From the NCBI GenBank assembly GCA_030690515.1, contig JAUYGP010000465.1, positions 1 through 29,858 of the forward strand: a stretch of DNA of 29,858 bases. The letters run 5' to 3'. Below the pieces are notes generated by a model. It was not told the origin of the DNA. It was given only the letters and a program-made list of their open reading frames with translations, and made no database searches. Shown here piece by piece: positions 1-7,943 of this stretch (its first letter is position 1; every line of letters starts with the position of its first letter). Origin of the DNA: Giesbergeria sp. (GTDB lineage Bacteria; Pseudomonadota; Gammaproteobacteria; Burkholderiales; Burkholderiaceae_C). The translations under genes were made by a program, and so were the position numbers.

Positions 1-984
1 AAAGAAGCTGATCGTGGTTGCGGGCTCTCCGCCATACGACTCACGGCCGAGCGCAGCTGCCAGGGCCTGCCGGTGTTCAACGTTATCCGGGTCGTAGCGC
101 TGGAACTCGCTGTCGGCCCACAGTGTCTCGAAGTGGGCCACGGCGCGCGCAAACAGCGCCTCTTGTGCGCGCTGGGTCAGCTTGACGGTCCATTCCAGCC
201 CGCCGGTCAGTGCGGCCCCCGACAGGTTGGCACTGCCGACATAGGCCGAACCGAAGCCCGTTTTGCGCTGAAATAGCCAGGCCTTGGCATGCAAACGGGT
301 GCGCCGGCCATCCAGCGACACGCGCACTTCGCAGCCCGGTAGGCGTGCGAGTTCATCCAGGGCCCGCGCCTCTGTCGCGCCTGTGTAGGTCGTGGTGAGG
401 ATGCGCAACCGGGTTTTTGCTCGCACCTGTCCTTGACGCTGCGCTCCAACAGCCGTGACTTGCTGCAACACATCCTGCAGCTTGCGTACGCCCGACACGG
501 TGATGAAACTGACCAGGATGTCCACCTGGTCGCTGGAAGCCAATTCACGGCGAATTTCCTGCAGCAACGAGGGCGAACCCTTGCCAGCCGTAAAAAGCCA
601 AGGCACTGCCAGACCAATCTCTGGTGACACCGGAAACTGCTGGTCGCGCTGGACCGCTCGGAGCACCCGCAACGGAGACGCAACCAAATCAATGACATCC
701 GCTGATAGGCCGGTGCCCACCGCACCATCATCCCCGGCGAGCCGTTGCCGCAACATCACCAGCAGCCCATTGACCAGTTCCAGTTGCGCTTTGACTTTTT
801 CAGCGCCATCGCCGGACACGTCATCGAGCAAGGCTGCGAGCTGCCGCATGATGGCGTCCGTCAGAAACTCGGCCGCGCCACCCTTCACCGCCGACACATC
901 TGCCCGCGACGGATCAAGCTTCGCGAGAGATCGGGCCAGACCCTCGGTTAACAACAAGTCGTACAGACCATCGGGCAATGCCAT
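1..984 (-). CDS. PLD-like (HKD) nuclease / DEAD-box helicase family protein with expected DUF3427 tail, N-terminal part only
   Basis: The gene runs off the left edge; about 328 codons are present. The start ATG at 984 has a good AGGA Shine-Dalgarno 5 bases upstream. The visible part reads MALPDGLYDLLLTEGLARSL at the N-terminus. It has a first phospholipase-D-like half around VDILVSFITVSGVRKLQ (residues 154-170) and an HKD-type motif at 232-253: H232-x-K234 followed by GSAN at 250-253. In family members known to me this module precedes a superfamily 2 helicase core and a DUF3427 domain; that part lies outside the window, so the helicase is inferred. Base composition is more mixed than in the housekeeping genes, and the gene stands alone. 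Such PLD-helicase proteins are often accessory and defence-associated. Predicted role: nucleic-acid cleavage or remodelling in the cytoplasm. Confidence 0.8.
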   Translation of the reverse strand, partial: MALPDGLYDLLLTEGLARSLAKLDPSRADVSAVKGGAAEFLTDAIMRQLAALLDDVSGDGAEKVKAQLELVNGLLVMLRQRLAGDDGAVGTGLSADVIDLVASPLRVLRAVQRDQQFPVSPEIGLAVPWLFTAGKGSPSLLQEIRRELASSDQVDILVSFITVSGVRKLQDVLQQVTAVGAQRQGQVRAKTRLRILTTTYTGATEARALDELARLPGCEVRVSLDGRRTRLHAKAWLFQRKTGFGSAYVGSANLSGAALTGGLEWTVKLTQRAQEALFARAVAHFETLWADSEFQRYDPDNVEHRQALAAALGRESYGGEPATTISFF

Positions 985-1128
985 CGTCGTCCTTGGTATG
1001 AATTCGGTGGCCTCGATTGTCCTGGCAAGACGCCCATTGCGGGCTGATGGGGAGGATTTCAGCCCGTGCGATCTGCCGTCGCTGAACCATCGGTGAACAT
1101 GAGAAAAGGTCTATCGGGAGAAATTTAC

Positions 1129-1178
1129 ATAAAAACAACCTCAAAGCCATTACCAGCAAGCGCCATCAGCTATATTTA
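1129..1178 (-). repeat. Degenerate intergenic hairpin repeat, copy 1
   Basis: The rest of this 244-bp intergenic stretch (985-1228) holds no gene. On the minus strand the segment reads ATAGCTGATGGCGCTTGC, then a diverged second arm and GAGGTTGTTTTT. This resembles the AGCT..GCGCTT..T-run layout of the better copies at 6306, 22344 and 23844. It lies between the divergent starts of the PLD-helicase gene and mnmA, so it may carry or disturb their promoters. No convincing -35/-10 pair was found for either gene. Confidence 0.4.
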
Positions 1179-1228
1179 CAATAGCAAACTAAACACTGCG
1201 GTGCGGCGATAGCCGGATAATCTTGCCC

Positions 1229-2353
1229 ATGAAAAAGCAACGTGTTGTCGTGGGTCTGAGTGGCGGGGTGGATTCCGCCGTCACTGCCCATCTTTTGAAG
1301 CAACAGGGCCACGAGGTGGTCGGCATCTTCATGAAGAACTGGGAAGATGACGACGACAGCGAATACTGCTCGTCCAACGTCGATTTTGTGGACGCAGCGG
1401 CCGTGGCCGACGTGATCGGCATCGAGATCGAGCATGTCAACTTCGCCGCCGAGTACAAGGACCGGGTGTTTGCCGAGTTTCTGCGCGAATACCAGGCCGG
1501 GCGCACGCCCAACCCCGATGTGCTGTGCAACGCCGAGATCAAGTTCAAGGCCTTTCTGGACCACGCCATGCGCCTGGGGGCCGAGAAGATCGCCACGGGC
1601 CACTACGCGCGCGTGCGCCAGAACGCACAGTCCGGCCTGTTTGAACTGCTCAAGGGCCTGGACCCGGGCAAGGACCAGAGCTACTTTCTGCACCGGCTGA
1701 CGCAGGCGCAGCTGGCGAAAACGCTGTTCCCTGTCGGCGAACTGCACAAGACCGAGGTGCGCCGCATCGCGGCCGAGATCAACTTGCCGAATGCGAAGAA
1801 GAAGGACTCCACCGGCATCTGCTTCATCGGCGAGCGGCCGTTTCGCGAGTTTTTGAACCGTTACATCAGCCATGCGCCCGGCCCCATCCAGGACGAGCGG
1901 GGGCGCACGCTGGGCCAGCATGTGGGCCTGTCGTTCTACACCCTGGGCCAGCGCCAGGGGCTGGGCATTGGTGGCATCAAGGAAAAGGGCGCGCAGCGCG
2001 GGGCAGGCGACCACGCCCCCTGGTTCGTGGCGCGCAAAGAAATGGCGACCAACACTTTGCGCGTGGTGCAGGGGCACGACCACCCCTGGCTGTTGTCACA
2101 CCAGCTGGTCGCGCAGGACGTGAGCTGGTGCGCAGGCCACGCCCCCGCGCCGGGCCCGTATGCCGCCAAGACGCGCTACCGCCAGCAGGATGCCGCCTGC
2201 ACGCTGGCGGCGGTGCCCGACGGTTTCGCGCTCCGCTTTCCCGAAGCCCAATGGGCGGTGACGCCGGGGCAGAGCGCGGTGATCTATGACGGAGAGGTGT
2301 GCCTGGGCGGTGGCATTATCGCTACGGTGGAGCCGTTGCAGAAGCTACCCTAA
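1229..2353 (+). CDS. mnmA: tRNA-specific 2-thiouridylase MnmA
   Basis: MnmA uses ATP to adenylate U34 of the tRNAs for Lys, Glu and Gln, then inserts sulfur relayed to it as persulfide to give 2-thiouridine. The product is 374 residues, normal for the family. The PP-loop SGGVDS is at 11-16. The catalytic nucleophile is C100 in NPDVLCNAEIKF and the persulfide-forming cysteine is C198 in STGICFIGER. GHYAR at 124-128 is also typical. The ATG at 1229 is chosen because the conserved MKKQRVVVGLSGG starts there; a TTG two codons upstream (1223) is possible. No clear Shine-Dalgarno is visible. The gene is single and converges on the DUF5682 gene with 50 bp between stops. That gap shows only a weak CAGCCA/TGGCTG inverted repeat and no clear terminator. 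Confidence 0.97.
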   Translation: MKKQRVVVGLSGGVDSAVTAHLLKQQGHEVVGIFMKNWEDDDDSEYCSSNVDFVDAAAVADVIGIEIEHVNFAAEYKDRVFAEFLREYQAGRTPNPDVLCNAEIKFKAFLDHAMRLGAEKIATGHYARVRQNAQSGLFELLKGLDPGKDQSYFLHRLTQAQLAKTLFPVGELHKTEVRRIAAEINLPNAKKKDSTGICFIGERPFREFLNRYISHAPGPIQDERGRTLGQHVGLSFYTLGQRQGLGIGGIKEKGAQRGAGDHAPWFVARKEMATNTLRVVQGHDHPWLLSHQLVAQDVSWCAGHAPAPGPYAAKTRYRQQDAACTLAAVPDGFALRFPEAQWAVTPGQSAVIYDGEVCLGGGIIATVEPLQKLP

Positions 2354-2403
2354 AACAGCCATAACCCCTTGAAATCCCTCACCTCGTGGCTGGGCTGATG
2401 CCA

Positions 2404-5133
2404 TCAGCAGGTTTGCCCCACCCACGCCCCCAATCCGTCCCGCCTGAGCCCTGCCTCCAGTGCCTGCTGCAACGCCAGCCCCACGAGCAGCTCCGCTTCG
2501 CTAGTGTCATAGTGCACCGTTGCCAGTGAAGCCGCGCTTTCTACCGCGCCTCCATGCAACGCCACCACACGCTCGGCCAGGTCGGCAGTCTCTTGGGGGC
2601 GCAAAACAGTGAAGGCTTGGCGCAGATCGGGCAGATAGGCAATAAAAGCGGCGTCATCCCAGCCGTGCACCAGGTCGTTAAGGCGTTGCAGCAGGGCGGG
2701 CAGGCGCAACAGCAATTCGGGGGCGGCTTGCATCACGCCGTTCAAAAAGCGCACCGCCTCGGCAGGCACGGCGCCGGGGCCAAAGCGCTGGTACAGCACG
2801 GTGCCCAACTGCGCATCGTCCCAATCGCCTTCCAGGTAGAGCAAGGCGGCCGATGCGCCACACACGGCGGGGGCGGTGTCGGCGCTGGTGGCAAAGCGTG
2901 TGAGGTGTTCACGCAGCAGTGCGGTGCCGATGGGCACAACCGCTGCAGCAGGCGCGGCGACGCAGTCCGGTGCACCTTGCGCATCAAGGGCCTCCAGCAT
3001 GCGGCCCAGTTCGCGCAAAGAGATCAATTGACGCACGGCCTGGGTTTCGGCTTCGGGCGGGCTGTGATGCAGATTGGGCAGCAAAAACAGTGCGGCAGGC
3101 CATACGCGAGCCAGCAGACGGCGCAGTTCGGGGTGCTGTTGTACGCCCAGCGGTTCACGCGCACGCCACAGGGTGACAAGGCGGTGGCCACAATCAACCA
3201 CAGAGGCCAGCGAGGCGTCCTCGTCCAGGTGGGCGGAGAGCATGCCCAGCAACTGCGGCAAGCGGTGCTGCAGGCCCACCAGGCAGGCACGCAGCAGCAG
3301 CATGACGGCGGCGCTGGCGCTACGGCCGCGTCCATCGGCAGCCAGGGCGGATTCTTCGCGCTGCAGTTTGGCCAGGCAGGCGGCCTCCACACTGACACCG
3401 TCGGCCGCCAGGGCGATGAGGCGTGCCTCTACCAATGGCGACCAGGCACCTTGCCATTCTTCAAACAGCAAATTCAGCCGCGTGTTGGCCAGAAAGTCGG
3501 GGCCTGCCATCCATTGCGCCAGCCCTGTGTCGAGGTAGGCCATGGCCTGAAAGAAGCGGCTGCGCACACGGTGTGAGGGCTTGCGGTACAAGTCCAGCCG
3601 GGCAGCGCGGGGGGTGGTGTCATCGAGCCGCAGCCCGGCGGCGCGGGCCAGGCGGCGCGCGTCTTCGATGAGTGGGGGCGAGCCTGCGCTGGGCGGCACC
3701 TCGCCCATGCGCGTGCCGCCCAGAAAGGCGCGTAGGTCGGCTGTGAAACCGCGCGTGCCTTCATCCATGGCACCCTTCACAAAGCAGGAGCGAATCGCGT
3801 CAAGCAGGTCCTGCCGCCCCGGCCCCGCGTTGCCGCGCAGGTCTGCCAGGCGCTGGGCCTGCAGCGCGGCGGCCAGTACCAGAGCGGTGGATACGGCGTC
3901 TACCTGGTCTTGCTGGCGGGTCTTCTGAGCAAAGCCCGTGAGCACGTCGAGCGCCACAGCGGTGAAGGGGGTGTCGGCGTACGTGTTGTAGCGGGCTTCG
4001 ACAGGCCCAACCTGAACAGTTTCAGGGTGAGGTTTTGACAGAGTCAGCTCGAGTGGGCGTGGAGAGCCACTGCGATTGAGCGCCTCCCACACGCGCTGGT
4101 AGTAGCCTGGCGATGGCATGCCGGCGCCGTAGCCGTTAAGCGCATCGAGCTGATCAAAACTGTAGCGGATGAGCCAGGCATTTGGCTCGGCACTTGCCGC
4201 CGCATGTTTGCGCGAAGAGGTGGCGGTGGTTCTGCGGGCCGTGGCGGCTTGGGTGACAGGGGCTGTTTGCCACTGGCGCAACAGCTCGGGTGTGTGAAAG
4301 CCGCCCGTAACGACGACGATGGTGCCCTGCACCTCTGCGCACCAGCGGCGGATGTGTGCGGCCATGTGGCGTTCACGCGGCAGGCTCAGCTCGGTTTCGA
4401 GTACCTCGGGCTCATAGTCGAGTCGGGCCATGGCACACCAGCAGAAGACATCGGTGAAAAGGCTGCGCCAGTCGGTCAGTTGAGCGGGGCTGCGCAGCTC
4501 AAACAGACGGTCCCACAGGTCATGGTGGTCGGCGCAGCCCAGCTGGCGGGCCATGGCCGAAAGGTAGCGACTATGGGCAAAGTGGCGCTCTTCCATCTGG
4601 CTGCGTGCGGCGGTGGCTGCGGGGGTGTTGTCGCCACTATGGTCCTCGTCCCGGTCCCAGGCCTTGTGCTGCCAAGGCAGGTCGATCAGGGCCACCTGCG
4701 CGCCAATCGCCGCACCTTCGCGCAGGGCAATCCATTCAGGGCTGTAGTCGCAAAAAGGGTAGAAGGAGCTGCGGGTTTCGGTGCGTGGCGCATCGTCGAC
4801 GGCTGGCTCGGTGGTCTGCTCGTCAGTGGGTGATTCAGCAGCTTCTGTGGGCCGCTCGCGCGTCGCCTGGCACAGCCAGGCGACCGGAGTACAGGTCTGT
4901 GCGTCGACCATCAGCGGCAGCAGGTGGTTCAGGTCGTCCGGTCCTTCAATGAGGATGGCGGCGGGGCGCAGCTCGTGCAGCAATTGGCGCAGCGCCCAGG
5001 CGCAGGCGGGGCTATGGTGGCGCACGGGTACGAACACCACCCGGTTGACAGCGCCCTCTTCACCCAGCAGCTGCGGCAGTTGCCGGGCCACAGCGTCGGG
5101 TAGTTCCGTGGCGAAGGGTCCAGGAGGTTTCAT
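2404..5133 (-). CDS. DUF5682 family protein (E. coli YehM-like), last gene of the MoxR/VWA cluster
   Basis: 909 residues from the ATG at 5133. An in-frame GTG at 5208 would overlap the upstream ATPase gene and encode a poorly conserved-looking extension, so it was not chosen. The N-terminal third carries ordered motifs: VPVRHHSP (H39, H40), ILIEGPDDL (E63), LIDLPW (149-154), RERHMAAHI (253-261) and VVTGGFHTPEL (H280). The order and wording recall the TraB/TIKI/EreA-like hydrolase fold (first His motif, Glu motif, RN-type helix, second G-x-x-H motif); this is inference. The middle and C-terminal parts are Leu/Ala-rich and look helical, with no transmembrane segment or signal peptide. E. coli YehM is shorter (about 760 residues). 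The gene lies 32 bp after the AAA+ ATPase and is probably co-transcribed with it. It could be an effector or adaptor of the ATPase. Biochemical function is unknown. Confidence 0.88.
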   Translation of the reverse strand: MKPPGPFATELPDAVARQLPQLLGEEGAVNRVVFVPVRHHSPACAWALRQLLHELRPAAILIEGPDDLNHLLPLMVDAQTCTPVAWLCQATRERPTEAAESPTDEQTTEPAVDDAPRTETRSSFYPFCDYSPEWIALREGAAIGAQVALIDLPWQHKAWDRDEDHSGDNTPAATAARSQMEERHFAHSRYLSAMARQLGCADHHDLWDRLFELRSPAQLTDWRSLFTDVFCWCAMARLDYEPEVLETELSLPRERHMAAHIRRWCAEVQGTIVVVTGGFHTPELLRQWQTAPVTQAATARRTTATSSRKHAAASAEPNAWLIRYSFDQLDALNGYGAGMPSPGYYQRVWEALNRSGSPRPLELTLSKPHPETVQVGPVEARYNTYADTPFTAVALDVLTGFAQKTRQQDQVDAVSTALVLAAALQAQRLADLRGNAGPGRQDLLDAIRSCFVKGAMDEGTRGFTADLRAFLGGTRMGEVPPSAGSPPLIEDARRLARAAGLRLDDTTPRAARLDLYRKPSHRVRSRFFQAMAYLDTGLAQWMAGPDFLANTRLNLLFEEWQGAWSPLVEARLIALAADGVSVEAACLAKLQREESALAADGRGRSASAAVMLLLRACLVGLQHRLPQLLGMLSAHLDEDASLASVVDCGHRLVTLWRAREPLGVQQHPELRRLLARVWPAALFLLPNLHHSPPEAETQAVRQLISLRELGRMLEALDAQGAPDCVAAPAAAVVPIGTALLREHLTRFATSADTAPAVCGASAALLYLEGDWDDAQLGTVLYQRFGPGAVPAEAVRFLNGVMQAAPELLLRLPALLQRLNDLVHGWDDAAFIAYLPDLRQAFTVLRPQETADLAERVVALHGGAVESAASLATVHYDTSEAELLVGLALQQALEAGLRRDGLGAWVGQTC

Positions 5134-5165
5134 TGCGGCACTTACCGTCGATGCACTGCAAGCAC

Positions 5166-6305
5166 CTATTGCCACAGGCTGCGAGCGGCGTCGTGAAAGC
5201 TCTTCCACAGTGCATCACGTTTGCCGCGCTCGCGCACCACGGTGTCGAAGTAGTGGCGCACACGTTTGGCGTCTTCCAGGCTGTCTTTGAGCACCACGCC
5301 TTGCAGTTGGCCGGCAATTTCGCGCGGGGTCAGTTCACCGCCGTTGAAGTGGCGGGCCTGCAGCGCCGCAGCGTAGGCCACGTTCACGGCTTCGGCGGTG
5401 GACATCACGGCGTCGAGCCCCTTGAGGGTCGTACCCTCTTGGGTCTGGCCCGCGCGCAACTCCTGGAAGATGGTGACCAGCAGGCCCACCACGTCACGCG
5501 GCACCTGCACGGGGGCCTCGGTGCCCGCCAGCTCGCGCTGTAGTTGCGCCAATACCAAGTCCACCTCGAACTGATGGTCACGGATGGGGCGCACGGTTTC
5601 GAAGTTGAAGCGGCGCTTGAGCGCGGACGACATCTCGTGTACGCCCCGGTCACGCAGATTGGCGGTGGCAATGATGTTGAAGCCGCGCTGAGCAAAGAGG
5701 CGGGCACCGTCTTTTTCGTCCCGCGCCAGCTCGGGCACGATGAGCTGCTTGTCACTCATCAGCGATATGAGCACGTCCTGAATCTCAGGCGGGCAGCGGG
5801 TGATTTCTTCAAACCGAACGAGTTGTCCCGCCTGCATGGCGCGGTACACGGGCGAAGGGATCAGCGCACGCTGGCTGGGGCCTTCGGCTAGCAGCAGGGC
5901 GTAGTTCCAGCTGTATTTGATGTGGTCTTCGGTGGTGCCCGCCGTACCCTGCACCGTGAGGCCCGAGTCACCGCTGATGGCCGCCACCAGCAACTCAGAC
6001 AGCAGCGACTTGGCCGTGCCGGGTTCGCCCACCAGCATCAACCCTTGGTGGCCCATGAGGGTGACGATGGCGCGATCCACCAGCGGGTCATCGCCAAAGA
6101 ACTTCTGGCTTACCTTCAGGCCCGCATCGCCCAAAATGAACTGCCGCACAGCGCGCGGCGAGAGCCGCCATCCCGGTGGACGCGCGTGGGTGTCTGCTGC
6201 GGCCAGTCGGACCAGTTCGTCGGCAAAGCGGTGCTCGGGGGCCAGGCGCACGGCTTGAATGAGTGCGTGGGCAGGGGTGAGGGCAACAGGTTTTGATGCG
6301 GTCAT
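5166..6305 (-). CDS. MoxR-type AAA+ ATPase (YehL subfamily)
   Basis: 379 residues, close to E. coli YehL. Walker A is GEPGTAKS (93-100). The Walker B position reads LVRFEEI (162-168), with Glu-Glu where many MoxR proteins have Asp-Glu. Sensor 1 is ATANLRDRG around N216, and ALKRRF (229-233) supplies the likely arginine finger. MoxR ATPases typically work with VWA-domain partners as chaperone-like machines that mature or remodel protein complexes; a VWA gene is present in this cluster. The ATG at 6305 has no Shine-Dalgarno: the sequence before it is the edge of a hairpin repeat. An 18-codon frame (6358-6302) ends in TGA overlapping this ATG (ATGA), which could allow translational coupling. A terminator follows the preceding gene (6551-6521), so a separate promoter within 6306-6520 is expected, but none was convincingly seen. 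Confidence 0.92.
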   Translation of the reverse strand: MTASKPVALTPAHALIQAVRLAPEHRFADELVRLAAADTHARPPGWRLSPRAVRQFILGDAGLKVSQKFFGDDPLVDRAIVTLMGHQGLMLVGEPGTAKSLLSELLVAAISGDSGLTVQGTAGTTEDHIKYSWNYALLLAEGPSQRALIPSPVYRAMQAGQLVRFEEITRCPPEIQDVLISLMSDKQLIVPELARDEKDGARLFAQRGFNIIATANLRDRGVHEMSSALKRRFNFETVRPIRDHQFEVDLVLAQLQRELAGTEAPVQVPRDVVGLLVTIFQELRAGQTQEGTTLKGLDAVMSTAEAVNVAYAAALQARHFNGGELTPREIAGQLQGVVLKDSLEDAKRVRHYFDTVVRERGKRDALWKSFHDAARSLWQ

Positions 6306-6358
6306 TTGCTATCGAAGTAAGAGCTATTGGCGCTTATTTGTGTTGCGGTAGAGGCCAT
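6302..6358 (-). CDS. Possible 18-residue leader peptide coupled to the AAA+ ATPase gene
   Basis: This reads MASTATQISANSSYFDSK and stops at a TGA that shares ATGA with the start codon of the AAA+ ATPase. A weak AGGT lies 4 bases before its ATG, and a better AGGAG lies about 19 bases before it. The peptide is encoded within the hairpin repeat, so it could be chance. The only reason to consider it is that the ATPase gene itself lacks a ribosome binding site. Confidence 0.2.
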   Translation of the reverse strand: MASTATQISANSSYFDSK

Positions 6359-6361
6359 TTT
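6306..6361 (-). repeat. Intergenic hairpin repeat, copy 2
   Basis: On the minus strand: AAAATGGCCTCTACCGC, a short centre, AATAAGCGCCAATAGCTC, then GATAGCAA directly against the ATG of the AAA+ gene. The two arms (CTCTACCGC and GCGCCAATAG-type) are partly complementary. It belongs to the same family as the copies at 1129, 12127, 22344, 23844 and 26385. Confidence 0.6.
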
Positions 6362-6388
6362 GACCTGAATTGATATTCTCCTCAGGCA

Positions 6389-6474
6389 CTTCAGACCGGT
6401 CGCTCTGATGCTGAAGGACAGCGGCTCCTGGCTTGAGAGCGCCCCTCTCATACGGTCTTGCCTTGAACCGTATG
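6389..6474 (-). other. Two consecutive hairpins in the leader of the AAA+ ATPase gene
   Basis: A perfect 8-bp inverted repeat CATACGGT/ACCGTATG occupies 6449-6456 and 6467-6474 with a 10-base loop. A second one, CTTCAG/CTGAAG, occupies 6389-6394 and 6411-6416. Neither is followed by a T-run on the minus strand, so they are not intrinsic terminators. The 8-bp palindrome could be an operator or a leader stem. No protein can be assigned to it. Confidence 0.45.
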
Positions 6475-6520
6475 GACAGGTCGCCAATTAGGCATTTTCA
6501 TGTTCAATCCCCCACCATGC

Positions 6521-6551
6521 AAAAAGCCGGAACAGTCACGGCTCCGGCTTG
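6521..6551 (-). terminator. Intrinsic terminator after the Bax-inhibitor-1 family gene
   Basis: On the minus strand, AAGCCGGA and TCCGGCTT form an 8-bp stem around a loop of about ten bases, followed by a T-run (CTTTTTGC). It starts 27 bases after the stop of the gene at 7291-6578. It should separate that gene from the AAA+/DUF5682 pair downstream. Confidence 0.75.
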
Positions 6552-6577
6552 TGGGGGAGAGAACGATTACGTTCAGA

Positions 6578-7291
6578 TCAGTCGTCGTTGATGGCTAGGC
6601 TGATGAGGATACGCAGCACGTACCAGAGCATCAGCGCGATGGACGCAAACAGATGCAGCGCGGCACCGGCAGGACGGTCCGCAGGGTAGTCACGGATGAT
6701 CCTGGAGGTGTCATACAGCACACAGGCGCCAGCAAACGCAACCATGATGCCGGAGAACCAAATGCCCAGTTTGAAGCCAAAAATGGCGCCTGCAATGATG
6801 GTTCCCAAGGCGACCAGACCCACAACCTTCAGGGTGCCGCCCAAGAAGGAAAAATCGGTCTTGGAGGTGAACGCGGTCCAGGTGAGCGCGCTCACCAGCA
6901 GCAACGTGATGAAGGCCGCGGCACCGATGGCACCAGGGGCGACGATCTGTGCGATGCCGAACATCGGCGCGAAGATCAGGCCTTCGGCGATCACATACAG
7001 GCCCAACCCCATCAGTTGGGTCTGGGGATTTTCAGAGTTATCGGCCATGTGAGAGGCCAGCCAGCCCACAAGCATGAAAGCGCCCATGACGCCCAGCCAC
7101 AGGAACTTGTTCCCGCTAGCGATCAGCATCTTGGCCGCAGCGCCAGAGAAGCCTGCCATCATCAGCACCGCAGACAGTACAACGAACGCCAGGATGGCGG
7201 CGCCCAGGTGCTTGTAGGTTGAGACGATAAAGTCGCGCCGCTCAAATGGGGCCCCTTCGGGTGCATCAGGGGTTAGTACGTTCGGGGTCAT
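6578..7291 (-). CDS. Bax inhibitor-1 / YccA family inner-membrane protein
   Basis: 237 residues and strongly hydrophobic after a short polar N-terminus, with about seven membrane segments, as in the BI-1/YccA/YbhL (TMBIM) family. The late motif VLYDTSRII contains the conserved Asp of this family. The C-terminus ends in LISLAINDD. In bacteria YccA interacts with the FtsH protease, and BsYetJ is a pH-gated calcium leak channel; which role applies here cannot be told. The start ATG at 7291 has a good AGAGGAAT Shine-Dalgarno. The gene follows the DUF3592-like gene by 79 bp on the same strand and is closed by an intrinsic terminator. It sits inside the MoxR/VWA cluster, where E. coli has no BI-1 gene, so it may be an insertion or a membrane partner. 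Confidence 0.9.
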   Translation of the reverse strand: MTPNVLTPDAPEGAPFERRDFIVSTYKHLGAAILAFVVLSAVLMMAGFSGAAAKMLIASGNKFLWLGVMGAFMLVGWLASHMADNSENPQTQLMGLGLYVIAEGLIFAPMFGIAQIVAPGAIGAAAFITLLLVSALTWTAFTSKTDFSFLGGTLKVVGLVALGTIIAGAIFGFKLGIWFSGIMVAFAGACVLYDTSRIIRDYPADRPAGAALHLFASIALMLWYVLRILISLAINDD

Positions 7292-7370
7292 GGTTTATTC
7301 CTCTATTGGGTCGTTGGTAAACAGGGAGCAAATGCGTTGTGCGCATCCTCTCTCTCCCTTTCACTGCCTA

Positions 7371-7943
7371 TCAGGCTGTTGCGGCTTGCGCTTCTTCGTC
7401 GGCCGCGCGCAGTTGACGGTTGAACCACGCACCGGCTGCGCCAATCAGTGTCAGAAAAATGGCAAAGAACCACGTTCCTGCGCCGCTGAACGACCGGGCC
7501 GACGAGGCCGCCTCTGCGACCAGGCGCTGTTTGGTGGCTTCGTAGCCGATCAAGGCCTGGCCATCCACGGTCGCCTCATACACCACATCGTTGTCGCTCT
7601 TGTCCACCAGCACGGTGACCTTCTCATCGATCATGGCGCCGACCACTTCCTTGGGGGTGCTTTGGTCAATACGCAGTTTCTGCACTTCACCGCCCGCATC
7701 GGGCTGCACGTTGATCTGGTAGTAATGCTTGGTGGCGCGGCGCTTGCGCTTGACGGTGACTTCCGAGGCCTCGATCACCTTGCCCGTTACGGTGGACAAC
7801 TGCTCACGGGCCGTGTAGGCGTGGTCGCCATCGGCCTTCCAGCCGCTGTATACCGACATGGCAATCAGGCCGGGGCCGAGCAACAGCAGCAACCATGCAT
7901 AACCGGTGATGAAAATTAAAATCTTGCGAACAAATCCTGGCAT
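7371..7943 (-). CDS. DUF3592-like membrane protein with two transmembrane helices
   Basis: 190 residues. A first membrane helix (about residues 10-32) is followed by a soluble region of roughly 110 residues and a second helix (about 155-172: TWFFAIFLTLIGAAGAWF). The soluble part has the beta-rich DUF3592 pattern: VTGKVIEASEV, then HYYQINVQ, then EKVTVLVDKSDNDVVY. It therefore probably folds as a small domain outside the inner membrane. The start ATG at 7943 has a strong GAGAGGGA site. Function is unknown. It is the first gene of a probable two-gene unit with the BI-1 family gene, because it is separated from the DUF4132 gene by 268 bp and the BI-1 gene is followed by a terminator. Its placement inside the yeh-like cluster may be meaningful or accidental. 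Confidence 0.8.
   Translation of the reverse strand: MPGFVRKILIFITGYAWLLLLLGPGLIAMSVYSGWKADGDHAYTAREQLSTVTGKVIEASEVTVKRKRRATKHYYQINVQPDAGGEVQKLRIDQSTPKEVVGAMIDEKVTVLVDKSDNDVVYEATVDGQALIGYEATKQRLVAEAASSARSFSGAGTWFFAIFLTLIGAAGAWFNRQLRAADEEAQAATA

Noticed and set aside
207..731. Minus-strand 174-codon frame in the first kilobase
   Set aside because: It is the shifted frame of the PLD-like protein. The frame starting at 984 gives the HKD motif and an AGGA ribosome site.
2354..2403. Possible bidirectional terminator between mnmA and the DUF5682 gene
   Set aside because: Only a 6-bp CAGCCA/TGGCTG pair with a loop of about 28 bases and no T-run.
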